Assembly (NCBI RefSeq): GCF_006715495.1
Contig: NZ_VFNI01000005.1
Span: 310,001-374,000 of the forward strand
Direction: 5' to 3'
DNA from: Herbaspirillum sp. SJZ106
Lineage (GTDB): Bacteria > Pseudomonadota > Gammaproteobacteria > Burkholderiales > Burkholderiaceae_D
Length of the DNA stretch: 64,000 nt
Below the pieces are notes generated by a model. That model was not told where the DNA came from and searched no databases. It worked only from the letters and a program-made list of their open reading frames with translations. Shown here piece after piece: positions 16,699-27,192 of the stretch. Position 1 is the stretch's first letter. Every line of letters starts with the position of its first letter. Position numbers and translations under genes: made by a program.

Positions 16699-16893
16699 AT
16701 GACACGCTATCGCCATTACAAAGGCGGCATCTATGAATTCGTCGGCGAAGCCACGCTGGAGTCGGATCTGACGCCCATGGTGGTCTATCGCGCCGCCAAC
16801 GGCAGCTTGTGGATACGGCCGCGCGAGGTCTTCCATGAGACGGTCGATGTCGACGGCAAGCAAGTGCCGCGCTTCGAGCGGCTGGCCGACTGA
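16699..16893 (+). CDS. DUF1653 domain protein
   Basis: Small 64-residue protein starting MTRYRHYKGGIYEFVGEATLESDLTPMVVYRA and ending with WIRPREVFHETVDVDGKQVPRFERL; this is the complete DUF1653 domain (HYKGxxYxVxGxA...T...VVY...W.RP...F...V...G...PRF). The fold is a small beta barrel; the function is unknown. The start ATG follows directly from family alignment; there is no good Shine-Dalgarno sequence. It stands alone between tRNA-Leu and creA; the 270 bases upstream of it contain nothing I can identify. Confidence 0.85.
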   Translation: MTRYRHYKGGIYEFVGEATLESDLTPMVVYRAANGSLWIRPREVFHETVDVDGKQVPRFERLAD

Positions 16894-16994
16894 TTCGCTG
16901 ACAGCCGGTTGCGGCCGGCGTTGACGGTACATTGGCATATTGTTGCCGCAGCCTTTTTCTTTCATCCATTCACAGCTGGCAGATATAGAGATCC

Positions 16995-17489
16995 ATGATC
17001 ATGAAACTCAACGCACATTCCCTGGTGGGTCTTTTGTTCTGTGTCGGCGCCGTCGTGGCAGGCAGCGCGGCGGCAGATGAGCTGGCGGACGTGAGCACGG
17101 CCTTCCGCTGGCTGGGCAGGAACGACCGCGTGGTGATCGAAGCCTATGACGATCCCAAGGTGACCGGCGTGACCTGTTACGTCTCCCGCGCGCGTACCGG
17201 CGGCGTCAAGGGGACGGTCGGCCTTGCCGAAGACAAGGCGGAAGCGTCGATCGCCTGCCGCCAGGTTGCGCCCGCGGTGCAATTCAACGGCAAGCTGCCG
17301 CTGCAGGAAGACGTGTTTACCGAACGCATGTCGATCCTGTTCAAGCGCCTGCATGTGGTGCGGGTGGTGGACGTCAAGCGCAATACCCTGGTCTACCTGA
17401 CCTATTCGGACAAGCTGATCGACGGCAGCCCGATGAATGCGGTCACGGCCGTGCCGGTGGCGGCGTCGACGCCGATTCCGGTCAAGTAA
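16995..17489 (+). CDS. creA: CreA family periplasmic protein
   Basis: Exported protein of 164 residues in the CreA family (conserved, function unknown). An N-terminal signal peptide (LVGLLFCVGAVVAGSAAA) precedes the mature part, which has the family sequence VSTAFRWLGRNDRVVIEAYDDPKVTGVTCYVSRARTGGVKG, SIACRQVAP, ERMSILFKRLHVVRVVDVKRNTLVYLTYSDKLIDGSPMNAVTAVP. Two cysteines in the mature part (CYVSR and ACRQV) could form a disulfide. A second in-frame ATG two codons in (17001) is an equally possible start. It is a single gene. Confidence 0.9.
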   Translation: MIMKLNAHSLVGLLFCVGAVVAGSAAADELADVSTAFRWLGRNDRVVIEAYDDPKVTGVTCYVSRARTGGVKGTVGLAEDKAEASIACRQVAPAVQFNGKLPLQEDVFTERMSILFKRLHVVRVVDVKRNTLVYLTYSDKLIDGSPMNAVTAVPVAASTPIPVK

Positions 17490-17803
17490 CGTAACCGTTG
17501 CGGTGGTCCGGCGCTGCTCGCCGGTGCTGCTTGCCCGGCGGAAATCAGCGTTGCAGGCGGCCGCCGCCAGGCGCGATGAAATTCTTGCAACTGCCAGCCT
17601 TGGCCTGCGTTTCAGGGCAGTGCCGGCGCTTTGGATGGGCTTTGCGCGGCCGCGCGTCCAATTTTGGACTCCGCGCGGTTTTTGCGTATAAAATAGAGAG
17701 CTTTAGCGCGGTCGGGCAGGCCGCTTTTCGTCCGGGCACATCGATGCGGATGGGAAAGCGAATGCTCCGGCTTACGGAATTCTTAATTATTTGGACGATT
17801 TAA
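17490..17803 (+). promoter_or_regulatory. Intergenic region with sigma-70 promoter of tig
   Basis: The 314-base gap before tig contains a good sigma-70 promoter: TTGGAC (17664-17669), 17-base spacer, TATAAA (17687-17692). Transcription would start near 17699, leaving a leader of about 105 bases. I see no coding sequence in the gap and no terminator-like hairpin after creA. Confidence 0.65.
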
Positions 17804-19153
17804 ATGGCAACTGCAGTCGAAACCCTGAGCAAACTCGAACGTCGTATGACCCTGACTTTCCCGCTGGCCGATGTTCAGGCTGAAGTGGAAAAGCGCCTGA
17901 AGGTGCGTGCCCGCACTGCCAAGGCGCCAGGCTTCCGTCCAGGTAAAGTGCCGATGAAGATGGTTGCCGCACAGTTCGGCTACCAGGTCGAGACCGAAGT
18001 CCTCAACGACAAGGTCGGCCGCGCATTCAACGACGCCGCGGTCGAGAACAACCTGCGCGTGGCCGGTTTCCCGTCGATCGAACCCAAGACCAGCGAAGAA
18101 GCCGGCGAAGGCCAACTGGCTTTCAACGCCACCTTCGAAGTGTATCCGGAAGTGGCCATCGGCGACCTGTCCGGCGCCGAAGTCGAGAAGACCACCGCAT
18201 CGGTGTCCGACGCTGAAATCGACAAGACCATCGACATCCTGCGCAAGCAGCGCGTGCACTACCACGTCAAGGGCGAGCAAGGCGCGCACGGCGACGGCGG
18301 CGCCGACCAGTCGGCACAGAATGGCGACCGCGTGACGGTCGACTTCGTCGGCAAGATCGACGGCGTCGAATTCCAGGGCGGCAAGGCTGACGATTTCCCG
18401 TTCGTGCTGGGCGAAGGCCGCATGCTGCCGGAATTCGAAGCCGCTACCCTCGGCCTGAAGGTCGGCGAGTCCAAGACCTTCCCGCTGCCGTTCCCCGAGG
18501 ATTACCACGGCAAGGACGTGGCCGGCAAGACCGCCGAATTCACCATCACCCTGAAGAAGGTCGAATGGGCGCACATGCCTGAAGTCGACGCCGACTTCGC
18601 ACAGTCGCTGGGCATCGAAGACGGCGACCTGGCCAAGATGCGCGAAGACATCAAGAAGAACCTAGAACGCGAAGTGACTGCGCGCACCAAGGCCAAGACC
18701 AAGGACAGCGTGATGGACGCGCTGATCAAGGCGAGCGACCTGGAAGTGCCCAAGGCGCTGGTCGAGCAGGACGTCGAGCGCCTGTCGGAAATGGCCAAGC
18801 AGGACATGGCCCAGCGCGGCATGGACCCGAAGGTCATGCAACTGCCCAAGGAACTGTTCACCGCCCAGGCCGAGCGTCGCGTGCGCCTGGGCCTGATCCT
18901 GGCTGAAGTGGTCAAGCAGAACAAGCTGGAAGCCACCGAAGAGCAGGTCAAGGCGCAGATCGAAGACTTCGCGCAAAGCTACGAAGATCCGCAGCAAGTG
19001 CTGAAGTACTACTTCTCCGACCGCCGCCGCCTGGCCGAAGTCGAAGCTCTTGTTTTGGAAGAAAACGTCGTCAACTACGTTCTCGGCAAGGCCAAGGTTT
19101 CGGAAAAGCCGGTTTCGTTCGACGAACTGATGGGCAATCAGGCGCAAGCGTAA
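17804..19153 (+). CDS. tig: Trigger factor (ribosome-associated peptidyl-prolyl isomerase)
   Basis: Ribosome-bound chaperone and proline isomerase that meets nascent chains at the tunnel exit. The 449 residues show the three domains: N-terminal ribosome-binding domain with the signature [12 protein letters not shown] (consensus GFRxGxxP) near residues 45-56; a central FKBP-type isomerase domain ([44 protein letters not shown]); and a long helical C-terminal chaperone domain. It heads the conserved tig-clpP-clpX-lon order; the clpP start is 50 bases downstream. Confidence 0.97.
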   Translation: MATAVETLSKLERRMTLTFPLADVQAEVEKRLKVRARTAKAPGFRPGKVPMKMVAAQFGYQVETEVLNDKVGRAFNDAAVENNLRVAGFPSIEPKTSEEAGEGQLAFNATFEVYPEVAIGDLSGAEVEKTTASVSDAEIDKTIDILRKQRVHYHVKGEQGAHGDGGADQSAQNGDRVTVDFVGKIDGVEFQGGKADDFPFVLGEGRMLPEFEAATLGLKVGESKTFPLPFPEDYHGKDVAGKTAEFTITLKKVEWAHMPEVDADFAQSLGIEDGDLAKMREDIKKNLEREVTARTKAKTKDSVMDALIKASDLEVPKALVEQDVERLSEMAKQDMAQRGMDPKVMQLPKELFTAQAERRVRLGLILAEVVKQNKLEATEEQVKAQIEDFAQSYEDPQQVLKYYFSDRRRLAEVEALVLEENVVNYVLGKAKVSEKPVSFDELMGNQAQA

Positions 19154-19203
19154 TCCGGTTTTCTCGCGTAGTATCGGAAAACTTTTACGCTAAGGATGCA
19201 CAC

Positions 19204-19830
19204 ATGACAGGTCTGATCAAGGAGTCTGCACTGGACACGCAAATGCTCGGCATGGTGCCGATGGTGATTGAACAGAGCGGCCGCGGCGAGCGCGCGTACG
19301 ACATTTACTCGCGCCTGTTGAAGGAACGCATCATTTTCCTGGTCGGACCGGTCAATGACGCTTCGGCCAACCTGATCGTCGCCCAGTTGCTGTTCCTGGA
19401 AAGCGAAAATCCGGACAAGGACATTTCGCTGTACATCAACTCGCCGGGCGGTTCGGTTTCGGCCGGCATGGCGATCTTCGACACCATGCAGTTCATCAAG
19501 CCGCAAGTGTCGACGCTGTGCACCGGCCTGGCCGCGTCCATGGGCGCGTTCCTGCTGGCCGCCGGCGCCAAGGGCAAGCGTTTCTCGTTGCCGAACTCCC
19601 GCATCATGATCCACCAACCCCTGGGCGGTGCCCAGGGGCAGGCGTCGGATATCGAGATCCAGGCGCGCGAGATCCTGTACCTGCGCGAGCGCCTGAACAA
19701 TATCCTGGCTGAAAAGACCGGCCGCACGGTCGATCAGATCAGCAAGGATACCGATCGCGACAACTTCATGTCGGCCGATGCCGCCGTGGAATATGGCCTG
19801 ATCGACAAGGTGCTGCACGAGCGCGCCTGA
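19204..19830 (+). CDS. clpP: ATP-dependent Clp protease proteolytic subunit
   Basis: Serine protease that forms the double-heptamer chamber docking with ClpX or ClpA. The 208-residue protein has the catalytic triad in its usual motifs: serine in [19 protein letters not shown], histidine in [11 protein letters not shown], aspartate in [22 protein letters not shown]. The N-terminus [27 protein letters not shown] is canonical. A terminator follows, so clpX has its own promoter although the gene order is conserved. Confidence 0.98.
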   Translation: MTGLIKESALDTQMLGMVPMVIEQSGRGERAYDIYSRLLKERIIFLVGPVNDASANLIVAQLLFLESENPDKDISLYINSPGGSVSAGMAIFDTMQFIKPQVSTLCTGLAASMGAFLLAAGAKGKRFSLPNSRIMIHQPLGGAQGQASDIEIQAREILYLRERLNNILAEKTGRTVDQISKDTDRDNFMSADAAVEYGLIDKVLHERA

Positions 19831-19857
19831 GTTTGCGCTGCAGCAGGCTGCGTGAAA

Positions 19858-19889
19858 ATGCCCGGACGAATTGCCGTCCGGGCATTTTT
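19858..19889 (+). terminator. Rho-independent terminator after clpP
   Basis: Stem ATGCCCGGAC / GTCCGGGCAT (10 bp, loop of 8) followed by TTTTC, 28 bases after the clpP stop. Confidence 0.9.
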
Positions 19890-20013
19890 CTTATGAATGT
19901 CGCAAAGAACGGCTTTTTTGGCTCTGTTTCCTTGATAAATCGGGCCGGAGATGACATATAAATGCCATGTGATGGATTGGGGATTGGGCCGAATGGTCGA
20001 AAATGACCAAGCC

Positions 20014-20042
20014 GTGACGAATCCGCATTTCGCAGGTATGAT
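20014..20042 (+). promoter_or_regulatory. Candidate clpX promoter
   Basis: GTGACG (20014-20019), 17-base spacer, TATGAT (20037-20042), ending 28 bases before the clpX start. The -35 box is weak. The presence of a terminator after clpP makes a promoter in this gap necessary. Confidence 0.4.
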
Positions 20043-20070
20043 CAGGCCGTAAATTATCTCCTTTAGCTCT

Positions 20071-21336
20071 ATGTCCGAGAAAAAATCTTCCAGCGGCGAA
20101 AAATTGCTTTATTGCTCTTTCTGCGGCAAAAGCCAGCACGAAGTCAAAAAGCTGATCGCCGGCCCTTCGGTATTCATCTGTGACGAATGCATCGATTTGT
20201 GCAACGACATCATCCGGGATGAAGCCGCCAGCGTGGAGTCTGTTCCAGGCGCCAAGTCGGATTTGCCTACCCCGCAGGAAATCTGCGACCTGCTGGATCA
20301 ATATGTGATCGGCCAGTCGACCGCCAAGCGTATCCTGTCGGTGGCGGTGTACAACCATTACAAGCGCCTGAAGCACCTGGGCAAGAAGGACGATATCGAG
20401 CTGGCCAAGAGCAACATCCTGCTGGTCGGCCCCACCGGCTCCGGCAAGACGCTGCTGGCGCAGACGCTGGCGCGCATGCTCAACGTGCCTTTCGTGATCG
20501 CCGACGCCACCACGCTGACCGAAGCCGGCTATGTCGGCGAGGATGTCGAGAACATCATCCAGAAGCTGCTCCAGAACTGCAATTACGAAGTCGAGAAGGC
20601 GCAGCGGGGCATCGTCTACATCGATGAAATCGACAAGATCTCGCGCAAATCGGACAACCCGTCGATTACCCGCGACGTCTCGGGCGAGGGCGTGCAGCAG
20701 GCGCTGTTGAAGCTGATCGAAGGCACCATGGCATCGGTGCCGCCGCAGGGCGGCCGCAAGCATCCGAACCAGGATTTCGTCCAGATCGACACGACCAACA
20801 TCATGTTCATCTGCGGCGGCGCCTTCGATGGCCTGGCCAAGATCATCTCCGACCGTTCGGAAAAGAGCGGCATCGGCTTCTCGGCCAGCGTCAAGAGCCA
20901 GTCCGAGAAGACCGCCTCCGAAGTGCTGCTCAACGCCGAACCGGAAGACCTGGTGAAGTTCGGCCTGATTCCGGAACTGGTCGGCCGCCTGCCTGTGATT
21001 GCGACCCTGAACGAGCTGGATGAGGCCGCGCTGATCGAGATCCTGATCGAACCGAAGAACGCCCTGGTCAAGCAATATGCCAAGCTGCTGCAGATGGAAG
21101 GCGCCGAACTGGAAATCCGTCCCGCCGCCATGAATGCGATCGCCAAGAAAGCGTTGGCCCGCAAGACCGGCGCGCGCGGTTTGCGCTCCATCCTTGAGCA
21201 TGCCTTGCTGGACGTGATGTATGAGTTGCCCAGCCAGCAGAATGTGGCCAAGGTCGTGGTCGATGAAAACACCATCACCAACGGCGCCAAGCCGTTGATG
21301 ATCTACCATGACCAGCCGAAGGTTTCCGGCGCCTGA
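20071..21336 (+). CDS. clpX: ATP-dependent Clp protease ATP-binding subunit ClpX
   Basis: AAA+ unfoldase that delivers substrates to ClpP. The 421-residue protein has the N-terminal four-cysteine zinc-binding domain ([11 protein letters not shown]...CDECIDLC), Walker A GPTGSGKT, Walker [12 protein letters not shown], the pore-loop GYVGEDVE, the IGF-type ClpP-binding loop (KSGIGFSA), and the sensor-2 region [13 protein letters not shown]. Length and motifs are complete. Confidence 0.98.
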   Translation: MSEKKSSSGEKLLYCSFCGKSQHEVKKLIAGPSVFICDECIDLCNDIIRDEAASVESVPGAKSDLPTPQEICDLLDQYVIGQSTAKRILSVAVYNHYKRLKHLGKKDDIELAKSNILLVGPTGSGKTLLAQTLARMLNVPFVIADATTLTEAGYVGEDVENIIQKLLQNCNYEVEKAQRGIVYIDEIDKISRKSDNPSITRDVSGEGVQQALLKLIEGTMASVPPQGGRKHPNQDFVQIDTTNIMFICGGAFDGLAKIISDRSEKSGIGFSASVKSQSEKTASEVLLNAEPEDLVKFGLIPELVGRLPVIATLNELDEAALIEILIEPKNALVKQYAKLLQMEGAELEIRPAAMNAIAKKALARKTGARGLRSILEHALLDVMYELPSQQNVAKVVVDENTITNGAKPLMIYHDQPKVSGA

Positions 21337-21374
21337 GGGGGCGCGGGATTCCCGGAAACAGTTTCAGCAGCAAG

Positions 21375-21402
21375 GGAGCGCCGCGGCATAGTGCGGCGCT
21401 CC
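21375..21402 (+). other. Strong hairpin in the clpX-lon gap
   Basis: Perfect 10-bp stem GGAGCGCCGC / GCGGCGCTCC with an 8-base loop, 38 bases after the clpX stop. No T-run follows, so it is better seen as a transcript-stabilising or processing structure than as a terminator. Confidence 0.55.
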
Positions 21403-21484
21403 ACGCAGTAACAGGCCGCATCAAGTCCGGTATTCGCCAAACGCGGTAAAATAAACCGGCGCAATTCACTCTGGCTTCCATCGC

Positions 21485-21524
21485 AAAGCCACCCGAGGGC
21501 GACTTCGTGTGTGGCTTTTTTTAT
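21485..21524 (+). terminator. Rho-independent terminator between clpX and lon
   Basis: Stem AAAGCCAC / GTGGCTTT with an 18-base loop, followed by TTTTTATTTT. It ends about 110 bases before lon, so lon must be transcribed from a promoter in 21525-21636, which I could not identify with confidence. Confidence 0.75.
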
Positions 21525-21636
21525 TTTGTTGCGATCATGACATCGGTCTTTCTGCACTGATTTTTTAACTCAGCCGGACTTGTGTTTTGGTCACTCGTGC
21601 CAACATCATTCACAGTATTCATTGATAAGGCCCGCC

Positions 21637-24045
<2,409 letters not shown>

Positions 24046-24082
24046 AAAGCGCTGCCTCGGAACAGGTAACGCGACAAGTTGA

Positions 24083-24108
24083 AAACGCCTCTTCGGAGGC
24101 GTTTTTTC
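24083..24108 (+). terminator. Rho-independent terminator after lon
   Basis: Stem AAACGCCTC / GAGGCGTTT with a TTCG tetraloop, followed by TTTCTTTC. Confidence 0.92.
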
Positions 24109-24190
24109 TTTCTGAAGCCGCTACCGGCCTGGCTTCTTTCCGGAAAAAGGCCTGCCAGCCTGAAAATTGCCGCAAAAGACGGAAACCCGC

Positions 24191-24219
24191 TTGACACAAG
24201 GATTTGCGACTTGTTTAAT
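24191..24219 (+). promoter_or_regulatory. Sigma-70 promoter of hupB
   Basis: Consensus TTGACA (24191-24196), 17-base spacer and TTTAAT (24214-24219). Transcription would start near 24226, about 100 bases before the hupB GTG. It probably also drives the two downstream tRNA genes. Confidence 0.8.
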
Positions 24220-24325
24220 AGCCGCTGCGGAATTTTTCCGCAAGGCAAGCGACGGTGAAAGGGCTCTGTCGTTGAGTCGCAAGCGCTGTCACTAATAATC
24301 AAACTTATTTGTACAAGGGGCGTAA

Positions 24326-24598
24326 GTGAATAAAGGCGAACTGATTGAACATATTGCCGGTGCCGCAGACATCTCCAAGGCCGCCGCCGGCCGCGCAGTC
24401 GATGCCTTCATCGGCGCGGTGAAGACCACGCTGAAGAAGAACGGCAGCGTGACCCTGGTTGGCTTCGGCACCTTCGCAGTCGGCAAGCGCGCAGCGCGTA
24501 CCGGTCGCAACCCGCAGACCGGCGCAGCGATCAAGATCAAGGCAGCGAAAGTGCCCAAATTTAAAGCTGGCAAGGCGCTGAAAGATGCTATAAAATAA
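24326..24598 (+). CDS. hupB: DNA-binding protein HU-beta
   Basis: Small histone-like protein of 90 residues that binds and bends DNA and organises the nucleoid. The sequence [31 protein letters not shown], the signature [21 protein letters not shown] (arm that enters the minor groove, proline in NPQTG) and the [13 protein letters not shown] end are typical. It starts with GTG at 24326, preceded by AAGGGG. The position after lon is conserved. No terminator lies between hupB and tRNA-Val. Confidence 0.97.
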   Translation: MNKGELIEHIAGAADISKAAAGRAVDAFIGAVKTTLKKNGSVTLVGFGTFAVGKRAARTGRNPQTGAAIKIKAAKVPKFKAGKALKDAIK

Positions 24599-24643
24599 CG
24601 GACTTCGCCGCTGGTGACAAAGCGGAAAACTGTTAAGGTATCG

Positions 24644-24719
24644 GGGTGCTTAGCTCAGTTGGTAGAGCGGAGCCCTTACAAGGCTTAGGTCGGGAGTTCG
24701 AGCCTCTCAGCACCCACCA
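24644..24719 (+). tRNA. tRNA-Val (anticodon TAC)
   Basis: Complete 76-base tRNA with encoded CCA. Acceptor GGGTGCT/AGCACCC, anticodon arm GCCCT-TAC-AAGGC, T arm GGGAG-TTCGAGC-CTCTC. It lies 45 bases after hupB and is probably cut from the same transcript. Confidence 0.96.
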
Positions 24720-24746
24720 TCGGCATCGAGCAGTTGAACAAGTTTA

Positions 24747-24823
24747 GGAGCGGTAGTTCAGTTGGTTAGAATACCGGCCTGTCACGCCGGGGGTCGCGGG
24801 TTCGAGCCCCGTCCGCTCCGCCA
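24747..24823 (+). tRNA. tRNA-Asp (anticodon GTC)
   Basis: Complete 77-base tRNA with encoded CCA. Acceptor GGAGCGG/CCGCTCC, anticodon GTC at 24781-24783, T loop TTCGAGC. Its 3' end, from the T loop through the terminator, is duplicated 182 bases downstream. Confidence 0.96.
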
Positions 24824-24826
24824 GAT

Positions 24827-24854
24827 AAAAACGCCCGCGCAAGCGGGCGTTTTT
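24827..24854 (+). terminator. Terminator of the hupB-tRNA unit
   Basis: Perfect 12-bp stem AAAAACGCCCGC / GCGGGCGTTTTT with loop GCAA, four bases after tRNA-Asp. Confidence 0.93.
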
Positions 24855-25028
24855 ACGTTTACGCCTTGATTCGCGTAGCGAATCTTCCGATTGGAAGCGG
24901 AGTGGAGGGAGCCGCCTGCGCGGCTCCCGGCGGGGCGAGAAGGGAATCGCTTGCAAGCGATTCCGCGGCCTGCGCAAGTGTAGGAGAGCCCCGTCCGCTC
25001 CGCCAGATAAAAACGCCCGCGTAAGCGG

Positions 25029-25249
25029 TAATGCCGTTCAGTTAAGCGCTGAACGGCATTTTTGTTTGTGGAGGTTTGTGGAGTCCAGACTCCGTTCGCC
25101 CTGAGTAGCTGCGCAGCAGCGTATCGAAGGGCAGGCAAGACTGGTAGGTAGGGCCGACACGCTGGCTTCGATACGGCCCTGGCGGGCCTACTCAGCCCGA
25201 ACGGGTTTGTGATGAGTGCTTCAGAATTGGCCTTAACTGAACGGCATTA
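25029..25249. mobile_element. MITE-like element, 221 bp, with 18-bp terminal inverted repeats
   Basis: The ends are perfect inverted repeats: TAATGCCGTTCAGTTAAG (25029-25046) and its complement (25232-25249). The element is flanked by a 12-bp direct repeat CCGCGTAAGCGG (25017-25028 and 25250-25261), the expected target-site duplication. Removing element plus one copy restores a terminator like the one after tRNA-Asp. It has no coding capacity. Its left end folds into AATGCCGTTCAG / CTGAACGGCATT followed by T-rich sequence, a terminator-like structure. The flanking repeat is itself partly palindromic, so the exact boundary could shift by up to four bases. Confidence 0.8.
25092..25205. repeat. 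Dispersed ~115-bp inverted-repeat element, copy A
   Basis: Begins CCGTTCGCCCTGAG and ends CTCAGCCCGAACGGG, near-complementary ends; inside lie GTATCGAAGGGCAG and GCTGGCTTCGATACG in inverted relation. The same blocks in the same order and spacing occur at 35657-35771. Copy A sits inside the MITE-like element. Confidence 0.85.
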
Positions 25250-25368
25250 CCGCGTAAGCGGGCGTTTTTACGTTTTATGCCTGGAGTTTACGCCTTGATT
25301 CGCGCAGCGAATCTTCCGATTCTTATTTCCGGTCGGTTAGGTATTCTTGCCTGATATCGATGGAGATG

Positions 25369-25400
25369 AAAAACCGCTCAGGTAATGAGCGGTTTTTTTT
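25369..25400. terminator. Bidirectional-looking terminator upstream of the TpsB gene
   Basis: Stem AAAAACCGCTCA / TGAGCGGTTTTT, loop GGTAA, then further T residues (eight T in total). It isolates the tRNA scar from the two-partner secretion locus. Confidence 0.85.
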
Positions 25401-25589
25401 CACCGTTTTTCCGTCCGTCCCCCGGGCTGCTTTGGCATCGGAGCGTTCTCCCGTGCGCTATTTCCGGGTATCCGAAGCAGGTGTCAATACTACATATGCA
25501 GTAGAGACAAACGGCTTGCGGTTTTGCAGAATGGCAAGCAGTGACTGCGCCCATCTCGCGCATGACAACAAGAATCAGAAAGAAGCACC

Positions 25590-27176
25590 ATGAATCCGCA
25601 AATGAAGCCTGGTTTAAAGCGTCTGCTTGCCGGCACCCTTCTGGCCGTTGCCATGGCGTCGGCCTGGGGCGCGGATGACAGCGCCGTTCGTTTTGAAATC
25701 TCGCGCTTCGAGGTCGAGGGCAACACTTTGCTGCCGCAAGCCGAGGTGGACGCCGCAGTGAGCAGGTACGCCGGCAAGGAACGTGGTTTCGGCGATATCA
25801 AGGAGGCGCAGGAAGCGCTGGAAAAAGCCTATCGCGACAAAGGTTACAAGCTGGTCGTCATCGAACTGCCGGAGCAGGAGCTCAACGGTGGCGTGGTGAC
25901 GTTGCGGGTCGAGGAAACCAAGGTCGGCCGCGTGACGGTCAGGGACAACCGGTATGTTGATGAAGCCAATATCCGTCGCAGCCTGCCTGCGCTGAAGGAA
26001 GGGCAGCCGCCCGACCTGGACGCGGTCTCTGCCAACCTGAAGCAGGGCAACGAAAGCCAGGCCAGGAAGGTAACGATGCGCCTGCAAGGCGGCGAGGACA
26101 AGGATCGCGTCGACGTGGTGTTGGACGTGCAAGACGAGTCGCCCTGGAAAATCATGGGCAGCGCCGCCAATACCGGCAATGCCTCCACCGGCAGGACCCA
26201 GCTTGCCGTGGCCCTGCAAAACGCCAACTTGTTCGGCCGCGACCATCTCGCCACGTTGCAGTACATCACCTCGGCCGAGGAACCGGGACGCGTCAAGGTC
26301 TATGGCGCCAGCTATCATATTCCGTTCTATGCGTTGGGCGACTCGCTGGACCTGTATGCCAGCTATTCCAACATCGATTCCGGCACCATCAATGCCGGCC
26401 TGTTCAACCTGGCAGTCAGCGGCAAGGGCTCGGCGTATGGCGCACGCTACAACCAGGCCCTAGTCCGGCGCAGCGATTTCAGCTCCACCTTGTCGTACGG
26501 CATCGACGTCAAGGCTTTCAAGAACAGCGTGCAGTTTGCCGGGGTAGAACTGGGCAACGACGTGACGGTACATCCGGTGAGCATCGGTTATCAGGCCAAT
26601 GCGCCGATCAGGATGGGCGAGGTGGCGGGACTGGTCACGCTGCTGCATAACATCCCCGGTGGTCCGAACGGCGACCGGCATGCCTTCATGCAGGCCCGCA
26701 TGAATGCCAAAGCCGACTATTCGATCCTGCGCATGAGCGGCAGCATTACCCGTGCGCTGGCAAACGATTGGCAACTGCGCGCCATCGCCAACGGCCAGTA
26801 CACTCGCGATGCGCTGGTCCCCGGCGAGCAATTCGGCGCCGGCGGGGCGGCGTCGGTGCGCGGTTTCCTCGAACGCGAATTCGCCAACGATTCCGGCCTG
26901 GCCGTCAACCTGGAAGCATACACACCGAATCTGTGTCCACAGGCCGGCTGGAATTGCCGTCTGCTGGGTTTCTACGATACCGCTCATCTCAGCCGCAACA
27001 AGGCGCTGCCGGGCGAGCTGGACAGCCTCACCATCGCCAGCGTCGGCGTTGGGGTGCGCTTCGTGCTGTCGGGCTATGCCAACCTGCAACTGGATTACGG
27101 CCATGTGATCAACGCCGGCATCACTCCTCGCGCCGATTCCAATCGCCTGCATGCGCGCCTGGCCCTGGCCTACTAA
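25590..27176 (+). CDS. Two-partner secretion outer-membrane transporter (TpsB; ShlB/FhaC/HecB family)
   Basis: Outer-membrane beta-barrel that recognises and exports the TpsA protein encoded next to it. The 528 residues comprise a signal peptide (LAGTLLAVAMASAWGA), two POTRA domains (about 30-190, with FEISRFEVEGNTLLPQAEV and VGRVTVRDNRYVDEANIRRSLPALKEGQP), and a C-terminal barrel with the conserved lid-loop motif VRGF in AASVRGFLERE (about 428-438). The only two cysteines, 449 and 456 (CPQAGWNC), lie in the barrel and may form a disulfide. It is 16 bases upstream of tpsA. A terminator upstream and 190 bases of non-coding DNA mean it has its own promoter. Confidence 0.92.
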   Translation: MNPQMKPGLKRLLAGTLLAVAMASAWGADDSAVRFEISRFEVEGNTLLPQAEVDAAVSRYAGKERGFGDIKEAQEALEKAYRDKGYKLVVIELPEQELNGGVVTLRVEETKVGRVTVRDNRYVDEANIRRSLPALKEGQPPDLDAVSANLKQGNESQARKVTMRLQGGEDKDRVDVVLDVQDESPWKIMGSAANTGNASTGRTQLAVALQNANLFGRDHLATLQYITSAEEPGRVKVYGASYHIPFYALGDSLDLYASYSNIDSGTINAGLFNLAVSGKGSAYGARYNQALVRRSDFSSTLSYGIDVKAFKNSVQFAGVELGNDVTVHPVSIGYQANAPIRMGEVAGLVTLLHNIPGGPNGDRHAFMQARMNAKADYSILRMSGSITRALANDWQLRAIANGQYTRDALVPGEQFGAGGAASVRGFLEREFANDSGLAVNLEAYTPNLCPQAGWNCRLLGFYDTAHLSRNKALPGELDSLTIASVGVGVRFVLSGYANLQLDYGHVINAGITPRADSNRLHARLALAY

Positions 27177-27192
27177 TCGAGGAAAATCCGAA

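Larger units (their letters stand above)
24804..25321. repeat. Direct duplication of the tRNA-Asp 3' end, its terminator and flank
   Basis: Unit 1 is 24804-24892 and unit 2 is 24986-25321. They share a perfect 36-bp stretch (24804-24839 and 24986-25021: last 20 bases of tRNA-Asp plus the first arm of the terminator), the rest of the terminator and the block GCCTTGATTCGCG(T/C)AGCGAATC. Unit 2 is split by the element at 25029-25249. Between the units, 24893-24985 carries two hairpins: GGGAGCCGC/GCGGCTCCC (24907-24928) and a 22-base perfect palindrome with half GGAATCGCTTG (24943-24964). The gap from tRNA-Asp to the TpsB gene (24824-25589) consists of this scar plus a terminator; no gene is visible. 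Confidence 0.85.

Noticed and set aside
24744-25138. Minus-strand frames over the tRNA-Asp region
   Set aside because: They translate tRNA and terminator repeats; such products are a known annotation artefact.
25029-25249. CRISPR or insertion-sequence reading of the repeat region
   Set aside because: No regularly spaced repeats and no transposase frame; the perfect short ends and lack of coding capacity fit a MITE-like element.
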